In this document: in pieces, positions 1-5,870 of the stretch | Layout: every line of letters starts with the position of its first letter | Numbering within the stretch: position 1 is the stretch's first letter | NCBI GenBank assembly: GCA_021826835.1 | Contig: JAKAYH010000092.1 | Coordinates: 1 to 7,859, forward strand | DNA: 7,859 nucleotides | Direction of reading: 5' to 3' | Source: Thermoplasmata archaeon | GTDB lineage: Archaea; Thermoplasmatota; Thermoplasmata; Thermoplasmatales; Thermoplasmataceae | Translations under genes and position numbers: made by a program | Notes under the pieces: generated by a model | Databases searched by the model: none | What the model saw: only the letters and a program-made list of their open reading frames with translations | Told to the model about the DNA's origin: nothing

Positions 1-42
1 CTTCTTTTTTGTTAAGAGAAAAACCTGCAGGAATATCTTCCT

Positions 43-1131
43 ATGCTCACTCTCATGTTTATTTCAGATATTGGGATTTTCGCTTTCGCAGGATATTCTG
101 TTGTAGATATAATCTGGGCATTCTTCTTAATCGTAACAATCGTAACGAGGGATCGGAAATTTGTACCCTCGATTGCCATGGGAGTTGCTTTGGCATTGAA
201 GCAGGTCACATGGGTTTTCTTTCCATTCTATCTCATATTCATCTGGAAAGAAAAAAGTTTCAAGAGTGCAGTGGCATCGGCATTAATTTCAGCAGCAGTG
301 TTTTTTGCTTTTAACCTGCCATACATTATTCTTTCCCCTCATACATGGTTTGATTCTCTGCTTGCTCCAGAAACTATGTCTCTCATAGGAGTCGGTCAGG
401 GAATAAGCATAATATCGTTTGCCGGATTTTATCTTTTGAATCACATATATTTTACCCTTATGTTCTTTACGGAAATGATTCTGCTGATTATACTCTACTT
501 TTTCAGATTTGATAAGTACAAATATGCAATGGCAACATTTCCACTGATCATATTCTTTTTCAATTACAGACTCCTTGTTAATTACCTGGTTATGTGGCCT
601 TTACTGTCATTTTTCCTTATTTGGGATGCCATAAAAGTCGACAGGAAGCAGCTTTTGAAAAAAATACCGAGATTGAAAATCAAGGGATTTAAAAAGGAAA
701 TAGCCTTATTGGCCCTGATTATTATAATTCCAGTGGCATCTGCCCCATTCTTCCATATTCACAATGAACCAATTTCAATCAATGGTGTAGACTTAAAAAC
801 TAACGGTACCAATGTTGATATGATGGAACTCAATATTACTGTCAAGGGAAATTTCTCTGATAAACTTAATTTCAGGATTTATCCGGAAATGTTTCTTGGA
901 AATGCTTCAGCCAATGGATATTTGTGGAATTCAACTTCTCTGGAAGAGAAAAATAACTATGGCTATTATGTAATTGTGCCTTTAAACTCAACTTATGAGT
1001 TTCCTTCAGGTGTTTCTTTCAGAATTGAAGCATATTACGGGGTTCATTCAGCCTATTATACTGTAAGTTACCCCAATTCTGGCGTTTCACAAAGCAATTC
1101 AAGTTTAAAGTCTATATTCGGGAGTATATGA
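43..1131 (+). CDS. Multi-pass membrane protein resembling a GT-C glycosyltransferase, probably N-terminally truncated
   Basis: Read from ATG 43 this gives 362 residues. Residues 1-230 are a run of hydrophobic helices and the rest is an exported domain. The stretch GYSVVDIIWAFF (17-28), followed after a basic loop by GVALALKQ (47-54), resembles the middle of archaeal GT-C/DUF2029-type polyprenol-phosphate-sugar transferases; that match is from memory of the family pattern and is not specific. From about residue 237 the chain is soluble and carries seven N-x-S/T sequons (for example NGT, NIT, NFS, NAS), as expected outside the cell membrane. The N-terminal helices and first external loop with acidic catalytic residues, usual in GT-C enzymes, are absent. 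An in-frame TAA lies at 13-15, so the rest would have to be in another frame upstream. A role in protein or lipid glycosylation is inferred. The gene stands alone here, with 281 bp to the next feature. Confidence 0.6.
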   Translation: MLTLMFISDIGIFAFAGYSVVDIIWAFFLIVTIVTRDRKFVPSIAMGVALALKQVTWVFFPFYLIFIWKEKSFKSAVASALISAAVFFAFNLPYIILSPHTWFDSLLAPETMSLIGVGQGISIISFAGFYLLNHIYFTLMFFTEMILLIILYFFRFDKYKYAMATFPLIIFFFNYRLLVNYLVMWPLLSFFLIWDAIKVDRKQLLKKIPRLKIKGFKKEIALLALIIIIPVASAPFFHIHNEPISINGVDLKTNGTNVDMMELNITVKGNFSDKLNFRIYPEMFLGNASANGYLWNSTSLEEKNNYGYYVIVPLNSTYEFPSGVSFRIEAYYGVHSAYYTVSYPNSGVSQSNSSLKSIFGSI

Positions 1132-1412
1132 GGACGAATGGAGATATCTTTCTGAACATCTTTTATTGTGTTAGATAATAATCAAGTAAGGAAAGCTACC
1201 ACTTTTCTGCGTGGTCAGATCATCAGGTCATGCCTATTTATCATGATCTAATTAGGTTAAAAAGACCTAAGTGTATGATTAATTCCATAGGCTTATTCAA
1301 GAACCATAAGAAAGTCATCCCAGTCAACAGGGGGTCTATTGGAGGTCAGACGCAAAATTTTAGTTTATTGAGAATGAAACAAGCTGTTGCAAAGCTGTTC
1401 AGGAGCTTCTAA
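1132..1412. other. Gene-poor gap beside tRNA-Val with one doubtful 60-codon ORF
   Basis: This 281-bp stretch has no recognisable gene. A plus-strand ORF of 60 codons (1230-1412, ATG to TAA) is basic, with the C-terminal end RMKQAVAKLFRSF. I do not recognise it, it has no good ribosome binding site, and no clear TATA box sits about 26 bp upstream. It ends exactly next to the tRNA 3' end, where decayed mobile DNA often lies, but I see no inverted repeats, no copy of the tRNA 3' end and no integrase motif. A short 5-bp hairpin (ACCAC/GTGGT, 1198-1215) is present and is not followed by a T-run. Confidence 0.3.
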
Positions 1413-1485
1413 TGGGCCCGACCGGATTTGAACCGGTGACCACCGCCTTGTAAGGGCGGTATCATAACCACTAGACTACGAGCCC
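1413..1485 (-). tRNA. tRNA-Val, anticodon UAC
   Basis: The reverse strand folds into a full 73-nt cloverleaf. The acceptor stem GGGCTCG pairs with CGGGCCC (one G-U), followed by discriminator A at 1413. The D arm contains the conserved AGTGGTTA loop. The anticodon stem CCGCC/GGCGG encloses the loop CTTACAA, giving anticodon UAC, which reads GUA valine codons. The T arm is ACCGG-TTCAAAT-CCGGT. There is no intron, and CCA is not encoded (the next bases are TTA), so it must be added by CCA transferase. Confidence 0.97.
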
Positions 1486-1514
1486 TGAAAAATATCTTCT
1501 TCCTACGACGCTGA

Positions 1515-1525
1515 TAATAAATATG
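1515..1525 (-). promoter_or_regulatory. Probable TATA box for tRNA-Val
   Basis: On the minus strand the AT-rich sequence CATATTTATTA is centred about 35 bp upstream of the mature tRNA 5' end. With the usual archaeal TATA-to-start distance of about 26 bp, transcription would begin near 1493 and leave a leader of about 8 nt. A second AT-rich stretch slightly further upstream (AAAATATAC) is an alternative, so the exact box is uncertain. Confidence 0.4.
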
Positions 1526-1568
1526 TATATTTTATTTTCTTATGCGGGCCTTTAAAAGATAAGGATCT

Positions 1569-1575
1569 AAAAAAA
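1569..1575 (-). terminator. Oligo-T terminator after the minus-strand gene ending at 1589
   Basis: Seven consecutive A residues on the plus strand give T7 on the minus strand, 14-20 bp past the TAG stop. Archaeal RNA polymerase commonly stops at such T-runs without a hairpin. It would separate this gene from the tRNA lying in the same direction. Confidence 0.5.
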
Positions 1576-1588
1576 GAATGGAATAAGA

Positions 1589-2071
1589 CTATTTTTTTGA
1601 TTTAATGGGATTTATCCGGTCCACAAATTTACTCTTAAGCAATATTGAGGTTTTCTTTATGGTGTCCACGTATTCCAGGTCATTCACGTGAACAATAAGG
1701 TTAATCCCCGAATTAAAAGCACTATCTGACATATCCTTTAATACAAGGTGCTCAACATTTCTTATTGTTACCCGCTGTCCAATGTCCGCCAAATCCTTCT
1801 CTGTAAGATCAAGATTCTTTATATTTTCGATTATCTTTGAAGAACCTTTCTTTGCGCCTTCCACAAACGCTTTTGATACATTCACTGCGCCATCAACTGT
1901 GGCCACTATGGAACTGTAAGCGTCGTCCGTTATCTCTCCCAGTGTCTTTCCCGAATCCCTGGCTATGTTAAGCACACGATTGTATAGACTCTTGCTGACA
2001 CCCTTCACAGATATGTTCTTCTTTTCATCATTCTGCACATCGCTCTGATCATTTCCTGTTTCATTAGTCAT
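1589..2071 (-). CDS. Small soluble protein of unknown function with a ribbon-helix-helix-like N-terminal segment
   Basis: I do not recognise the family. From the chosen ATG the product has 160 residues. Residues 1-18 are acidic and polar, probably disordered. Residues 20-54 (ISVKGV..SLYNRV..IA...GKTLGEI..DA) have the pattern of a short strand followed by two helices seen in ribbon-helix-helix (CopG/Arc-type) DNA-binding proteins. The C-terminal half is mixed alpha/beta and includes NVEHLVLKDMSDSAF and LLKSKFVDRI; there are no cysteines or membrane helices. Start choice: the frame stays open to a GTG at 2149, but that extension reads through a TATA-like box at 2098-2106, whose expected transcription start is near 2076. 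ATG 2071 fits a nearly leaderless mRNA; ATG 2083 is the alternative. The gene diverges from the Rieske operon, so a regulatory link is possible but untested. Confidence 0.75.
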   Translation of the reverse strand: MTNETGNDQSDVQNDEKKNISVKGVSKSLYNRVLNIARDSGKTLGEITDDAYSSIVATVDGAVNVSKAFVEGAKKGSSKIIENIKNLDLTEKDLADIGQRVTIRNVEHLVLKDMSDSAFNSGINLIVHVNDLEYVDTIKKTSILLKSKFVDRINPIKSKK

Positions 2072-2097
2072 ATTATCATCCATATATTCATATCTTG

Positions 2098-2106
2098 GAT
2101 ATAAAG
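2098..2106 (-). promoter_or_regulatory. TATA box for the minus-strand gene at 1589-2071
   Basis: The minus-strand sequence TTTATATCC fits the archaeal TATA consensus. Its centre is about 31 bp upstream of ATG 2071 and 19 bp upstream of ATG 2083. A start of transcription about 26 bp downstream falls near 2076, favouring ATG 2071 with a leader of a few bases. Confidence 0.5.
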
Positions 2107-2224
2107 ATATCTGGAAATCATGATAACCATATATCCAGTTCTCCTTCACCTGTACTTATTGCTGTTTTCATACAAATCCATTATTTTAGGGAATTTATTT
2201 ATTCATTTGACCAGATATTTCAAT

Positions 2225-2239
2225 AAAAAACTTATACTA
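2225..2239 (+). promoter_or_regulatory. BRE/TATA promoter of the Rieske-cytochrome b operon
   Basis: A run of A residues (2225-2230, BRE-like) is followed by CTTATACTA (2231-2239). The box centre lies 23 and 26 bp upstream of ATG 2258 and ATG 2261, the spacing expected for a leaderless transcript beginning at the start codon. No Shine-Dalgarno sequence precedes either ATG, consistent with leaderless initiation. Confidence 0.6.
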
Positions 2240-2257
2240 CGATTTATTTACAGCTTT

Positions 2258-2998
2258 ATGATGGATGAAGATAAAGTCGACAGCGGAAAGAGAAATTTTC
2301 TAAAAATGATGATTGTCTTGTCCGCAGGGGCAGCAGCTGCAGGCGCTCTTAAAGGCGTTGTTCAGGACATAATAGCTCCTGTCTCTGGGCTTACCTCGTT
2401 TCCTACTTTGACAATAACAAATACTACCGGTCTTCCACTCAATACAACGGATCTTAAAGTTAACAACCCTATCATAACTATATTTTATTACCCGCTTCAG
2501 GACGACCCGAACTTTCTCTTAAGACTCGGGGATTCCTCGAACGTTGATATTAAGATTAACAGCACTAAAGTAGTCATCCCGGCAAATGGAAACACATTTA
2601 CATCACCAGATGGAGTAGGACCGCATGGTTCAGTTGTAGCATTCAGCGCAATATGCCAGCATCTTGGTTGTGTTCCTCCAATTATACATTATTATCCGCC
2701 TTCAACTAAAGGTGAGATATCAGATCTTCCGTCGAATGCCAGTAGCCCGGCATACATACATTGTGGATGCCACGGAAGTACGTATGATCCATATCACGGG
2801 GCTGCTGTTACTACGGGACCCACTGCAAGGCCTTTGCCAAATGTGATACTTGATTATGACCCGACTACTGACAACTATAAGGTTAAAAGTATGGTCGGTC
2901 CAACAATATATGGGAAACCAAATGATCTTGAGGGTGGAACTCCCTTCCCAACAGGCACAACTACTACACCTATAGTTCTATTAGGTTCCGGAGTGTGA
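2258..2998 (+). CDS. Rieske iron-sulfur protein of a bc-type quinol oxidase complex
   Basis: This is the [2Fe-2S] subunit that takes an electron from quinol at the outer face of the membrane. With the start used here it has 246 residues. The N-terminus holds KRNFLKMM followed by a hydrophobic, alanine-rich segment, which looks like an uncleaved Tat-type signal anchor with KR in place of the usual RR. Cluster motifs are complete: CQHLGC (C133, H135, C138) and CGCHGS (C169, C171, H172), where the first Cys and the His of each box bind iron and the remaining two cysteines form the stabilising disulfide. About 30 residues separate the boxes, as in archaeal SoxL/sulredoxin-like proteins. GPTARPLP follows, matching the family's proline loop. 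The frame is open back to 2120, but that extension reads through the promoter; ATG 2258 or 2261 fits a leaderless start. Cytochrome b follows 9 bp later. Confidence 0.93.
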   Translation: MMDEDKVDSGKRNFLKMMIVLSAGAAAAGALKGVVQDIIAPVSGLTSFPTLTITNTTGLPLNTTDLKVNNPIITIFYYPLQDDPNFLLRLGDSSNVDIKINSTKVVIPANGNTFTSPDGVGPHGSVVAFSAICQHLGCVPPIIHYYPPSTKGEISDLPSNASSPAYIHCGCHGSTYDPYHGAAVTTGPTARPLPNVILDYDPTTDNYKVKSMVGPTIYGKPNDLEGGTPFPTGTTTTPIVLLGSGV

Positions 2999-3007
2999 AA
3001 ATAAAAT

Positions 3008-4666
3008 ATGGTAGATCAAGATTTTGTTCAGGATAATTCAATATTAGGAAAAGACCCCCTCCACATGTCAGAACTTCCCCTGAAAAGAGTTCCAGATTAC
3101 ATGAGGAAACGCGGTGGCTTCATGTACTGGACTGGTGCTCTCATAAGTGTTGCATTCATATATCAGATAATTTCCGGACTTATACTTTTGCTATACTATA
3201 ATCCTGCTTCTGCTTACAATAGTACTGAGGCGATTATTGAAACGATTCCTTACGGTGCACTTATACTAACTTCGCATCTTTACGGTGCCTACGCTATGAT
3301 TGTCCTGATTTATGTGCATATGTTCAGGAATTATTTCATGGGCGCATACAAGAAACCAAGGATTTTACAATGGATCAGCGGAGTTATCCTGCTGGCTACG
3401 ACCATTGGGGTAGGGTTCTTCGGTTATTCGATGACCGGAGATGTGCTCTCCTCAGATGCTACTGATGTAGGAAGAGGGATCGCAGAGGCGGTTCCATTCC
3501 TGGGAAAGACTTTTGAATCAATATTTTTTGGAAACGGTACCAGCGTAAGCCTTTTTGCTCATATGCTCGCCTGGCATATTATACTGGTTCTTGTTATAGG
3601 TGCAATATTCGGACTTCATTTCTTCCTGGCAGAGGCCAATGGAATAATGCCTTCAAACAGGGTATCCAAACATAAAGCACCGGCAGTTGACAAAGAAGAT
3701 CCGAATTACAAGCCCTGGAACCCTTACAATTTTGCATATATGATACAACTTGGAATGATTGCTCTGGGTATAATCATAATAGTACCTTCTGTAATGATAT
3801 TGCTTCCAAGTGTGCCAACATTATTCTCGCCATTTCCGCAGGTATCATCGTCAAGCGTATTTGCTGCATTTGTACCAACTTATCCGCCATGGTTCCTTTT
3901 ATTTGTTTACAAGGCTATTGACTTCACATTTCTGGCTGCAGATGGGGCATATGAAGCTCTGGCTGCTACTGTAGTCTTTGCAGTTATTCCTCTCGTATAC
4001 TTTATAGCAGTGCCATTTATCGACAGAAGCAACGATCTCCATCCGCTCGCGCGTCCGCTTGTTACTTCCTTTGGTATATTGAGTATAATTTATCTTGCAA
4101 TCCTGTCTCTCTGGGGAGCACTTGCCCCTGGAATACCAATATCAGACAGTATAGTGGCAGCGGTCCTGGTACCTCCATTCGTGATAGTCGTGGGGGGCAT
4201 GTATTTCCTGAACAGGCAATATGTAAAAGGAAAATTCAAGGTTTCTCCAAACAGGATTCTTACATCATTCCTGATTTTCCTCCTATTGCTATGCTTTACT
4301 TTTATAACACTGTCGGAAAACATTGGAACACTTATGACGTATGGAAATGGAATAAACATACTGGCAACTCTCTTTGCAGGAGGTGCAACCGCATTTGCAG
4401 CTGTTGGTACAATGAAATCTGCACAGTTCTCATATAAGGTAAAGCCAAAAGTGGAAACAAAGAATGCTTATCAATTGAGCAAAAATACTGCAATGGTACT
4501 GACATCCATCATTTCAGTTTCCGCAATAGCAATAGTTGTTATAATTGCAAAATTGAATCCAGTTTCAATTCCTCAGGAAGGGGTCTTTGGAATCGGTCTT
4601 GGCATAATATTGGTTCTGGCTGGAATTGTCCTCAGGATATACAGGGCGGCGTATTACAATGAGTAA
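3008..4666 (+). CDS. Cytochrome b subunit of a bc-type complex, with an extended C-terminus
   Basis: This is the di-haem membrane subunit that oxidises quinol together with the Rieske protein. Helix B carries H90 (in SHLYG) and H104 (in YVHMF); helix D carries H190 (in AWHII) and H204 (in GLHFF). Both pairs have 13 residues between the ligands, as in bc1-type cytochrome b. The loop after helix D reads HFFLAEANG, like the family's HxxxxHE.G region. The Qo-site PEWY motif appears as PPWF (293-296). The first four helices form the haem-binding half. After them I count about eight more hydrophobic segments, roughly twelve in all, against eight in a standard cytochrome b; the length of 552 residues is likewise well above the usual 380-430. 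Sequons in external loops (NST, NGT) fit an archaeal surface. The next gene starts inside its stop region, so translation is probably coupled. Confidence 0.93.
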   Translation: MVDQDFVQDNSILGKDPLHMSELPLKRVPDYMRKRGGFMYWTGALISVAFIYQIISGLILLLYYNPASAYNSTEAIIETIPYGALILTSHLYGAYAMIVLIYVHMFRNYFMGAYKKPRILQWISGVILLATTIGVGFFGYSMTGDVLSSDATDVGRGIAEAVPFLGKTFESIFFGNGTSVSLFAHMLAWHIILVLVIGAIFGLHFFLAEANGIMPSNRVSKHKAPAVDKEDPNYKPWNPYNFAYMIQLGMIALGIIIIVPSVMILLPSVPTLFSPFPQVSSSSVFAAFVPTYPPWFLLFVYKAIDFTFLAADGAYEALAATVVFAVIPLVYFIAVPFIDRSNDLHPLARPLVTSFGILSIIYLAILSLWGALAPGIPISDSIVAAVLVPPFVIVVGGMYFLNRQYVKGKFKVSPNRILTSFLIFLLLLCFTFITLSENIGTLMTYGNGINILATLFAGGATAFAAVGTMKSAQFSYKVKPKVETKNAYQLSKNTAMVLTSIISVSAIAIVVIIAKLNPVSIPQEGVFGIGLGIILVLAGIVLRIYRAAYYNE

Positions 4667-5351
4667 TATCAGGGTTCAGGGTTATAACCAGATAAGTTTC
4701 TGGCAGGAAGAAAATGTTGGGGTCATAGTTCTGAGAACAAACTCCAGGGGGCTTATAGGAGTTAGAGGCATCGAGGAACTGTTAACCGCCCTCAGCATTG
4801 CATCTGTGGATAAAAATGTTAAATCTATAGCTATTACGGGCATGAACAACATTTTCTGCAAGGGTATTGAAATGACCGGATCTCAGGAAGAAAAGGGAGA
4901 ATTCCTGGATGCCTGCACATCCCTGGCTACATTAGTTAGTTCATTGAAAAAGCCCATATTTGCCCTGCTTAATGGGGACGCCATAAATGAAGGGTACGAA
5001 ATTGCCTTGCTCTGTGACCTTATTATATCCAAGAAAGGGTTTAGCCTTGGAGTTGACAAAGGGTATAACTTCAAACTTGGGGGCTCGCTGACCTCTCAAA
5101 GATTCAGGAAATTCAGACTCTCAAAAGCGGTAGAGAATGAAAATACAGATCATTTAATTCCTGAAGATGAAACATACCTCCAGGAATCTCTGAAAATAAT
5201 ACACCAGGAAGAGGGCTACCCATATCCGGAAAGGAGAAATTCTTCCGTGGTGAATCTTAAGGGAGTTTTGGATCATGAAAGGGCTACGTTTCTGTATTCT
5301 GAAATTCAAAAAATCAGAAATGATAAAGAGGTGACTGCAGATGGAATCTAA
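4659..5351 (+). CDS. Divergent crotonase-fold (enoyl-CoA hydratase/isomerase-like) protein
   Basis: Start ATG 4659 overlaps the cytochrome b stop by 8 nt; an upstream ATG at 4626 would only read further into that gene. The product has 230 residues, without signal or membrane helix, so cytosolic. The crotonase pattern is clear: VKSIAITGMNNIFCKGIEM (54-72) matches the VRAVVLTG....F.AG.D. segment, and KKPIFALLNGDAINEGYEIALLCD (97-120) matches KPVIAAVNG.A.GGG.ELALACD. The glycine that forms the second oxyanion-hole contact is replaced by Glu (E111). The first catalytic glutamate (rat E144 equivalent) is kept as E114. The second (E164 equivalent) falls at K134 or D133, so normal hydratase chemistry is doubtful. 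After residue 150 the C-terminal part does not resemble the usual trimerisation helices. Its place in a respiratory operon is unexpected and suggests a structural, assembly or ligand-binding role. Confidence 0.75.
   Translation: MSNIRVQGYNQISFWQEENVGVIVLRTNSRGLIGVRGIEELLTALSIASVDKNVKSIAITGMNNIFCKGIEMTGSQEEKGEFLDACTSLATLVSSLKKPIFALLNGDAINEGYEIALLCDLIISKKGFSLGVDKGYNFKLGGSLTSQRFRKFRLSKAVENENTDHLIPEDETYLQESLKIIHQEEGYPYPERRNSSVVNLKGVLDHERATFLYSEIQKIRNDKEVTADGI
5328..5334 (+). promoter_or_regulatory. Strong ribosome binding site before the 19-codon ORF
   Basis: GAGGTGA is complementary to the archaeal 16S 3' end and lies 6 nt before ATG 5341. It sits inside the end of the crotonase-like gene and has no other start codon to serve, so it is the main evidence that the mini-ORF is translated. 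Confidence 0.6.
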
Positions 5352-5400
5352 TACTTACCAGAGGTTGAATTTGACGCAATTGAAGAAGGTGATTGGTTAA
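5341..5400 (+). CDS. 19-residue mini-ORF coupled to both neighbours
   Basis: ATG 5341 to TAA 5398-5400 encodes MESNTYQRLNLTQLKKVIG. It has a GAGGTGA ribosome binding site 6 nt upstream, overlaps the end of the crotonase-like gene by 11 nt, and shares one base with the next start codon (TAATG). The peptide is basic and polar, without a membrane segment. Its first four residues, MESN, are the same as those of the next protein, whose start is also preceded by a GGTGA site, so it may come from duplication of a gene start. It may act only as a coupling cistron carrying ribosomes to the downstream gene, or it may be a real microprotein. I do not recognise it. Confidence 0.45.
   Translation: MESNTYQRLNLTQLKKVIG
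5386..5393 (+). promoter_or_regulatory. Ribosome binding site for the gene starting at 5400
   Basis: AAGGTGAT matches the anti-Shine-Dalgarno sequence and lies 6 nt before ATG 5400. It is within the 19-codon mini-ORF, so ribosomes ending that ORF at the overlapping TAATG would be next to it. Confidence 0.6.
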
Positions 5401-5870
5401 TGGAAAGCAACGTGAAAGGATGGATAGGTTACGCAATTATTTTCATAATAATTATTGGGGGGACTGCAAGCCTGCCTCACGTAATTAAGAGCAGTTCAGA
5501 TCCAATAGCCATAACTGGAATTACAGGCCCGTCCAACTCATATTATAATGCAACAAGCCAGACACTGGTGGTAAATATAACGGGGTCAACCACAACAGTT
5601 GATGCAAATGTATCCTTTTCATCAACACTATCTTCATTAACTCTCGCAGTAGTTCCAGGTACTTTTGAGTTCAGCAATTCAACTATTGTATCAGTTGCCA
5701 AGGCTTATAACGCAAGTATAAATTTCGCCGCGAAGGCAATTCCTATTGATCTTGCACTTAACAGTGCAGTTATTTCCAATAATACATTCAGCAACACTAC
5801 AGTTGAACTGAATTTATACTCTGGCCATTACGGGGCAATTGCAACGATTATGCTGGTAAAGGTGAGCTAA
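5400..5870 (+). CDS. Membrane-anchored exported protein, sequon-rich, unknown function (first of two)
   Basis: This 156-residue protein is not a family I recognise. Residues 7-24 form one strongly hydrophobic segment (GWIGYAIIFIIIIGG) with a Lys before it, predicting an N-terminal anchor with the rest outside the cell. The exported part is rich in Ser, Thr, Asn and beta-branched residues and has seven N-x-S/T sequons, suggesting a glycosylated beta-sandwich. It has no cysteine and only two histidines, so it lacks the ligands expected of a haem c, blue-copper or CuA protein. The start is fixed by AAGGTGAT at the right spacing and by the TAATG overlap with the mini-ORF. Position in the cluster suggests an accessory subunit of the cytochrome b/Rieske complex on the outer face; this is inference from context only. 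Confidence 0.75.
   Translation: MESNVKGWIGYAIIFIIIIGGTASLPHVIKSSSDPIAITGITGPSNSYYNATSQTLVVNITGSTTTVDANVSFSSTLSSLTLAVVPGTFEFSNSTIVSVAKAYNASINFAAKAIPIDLALNSAVISNNTFSNTTVELNLYSGHYGAIATIMLVKVS
5861..5865 (+). promoter_or_regulatory. Ribosome binding site for the gene starting at 5871
   Basis: GGTGA lies 5 nt before ATG 5871, inside the last codons of the previous gene. The ATG follows the TAA stop (5868-5870) directly, so the two genes are probably translated together. Confidence 0.55.

Noticed and set aside
9..314. 101-codon plus-strand ORF overlapping the membrane protein gene
   Set aside because: Its sequence is Cys/Arg-rich and not membrane-like; it is a shadow frame of the gene at 43-1131. 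Only its first codons could matter if a frameshift exists.
1198..1215. Hairpin ACCAC/GTGGT
   Set aside because: The stem is only 5 bp with an 8-nt loop and no T-run; it does not resemble a known RNA element.
4090..4359. 89-codon minus-strand ORF inside cytochrome b
   Set aside because: It lies antisense to well-defined transmembrane helices and has no binding site or recognisable motif.
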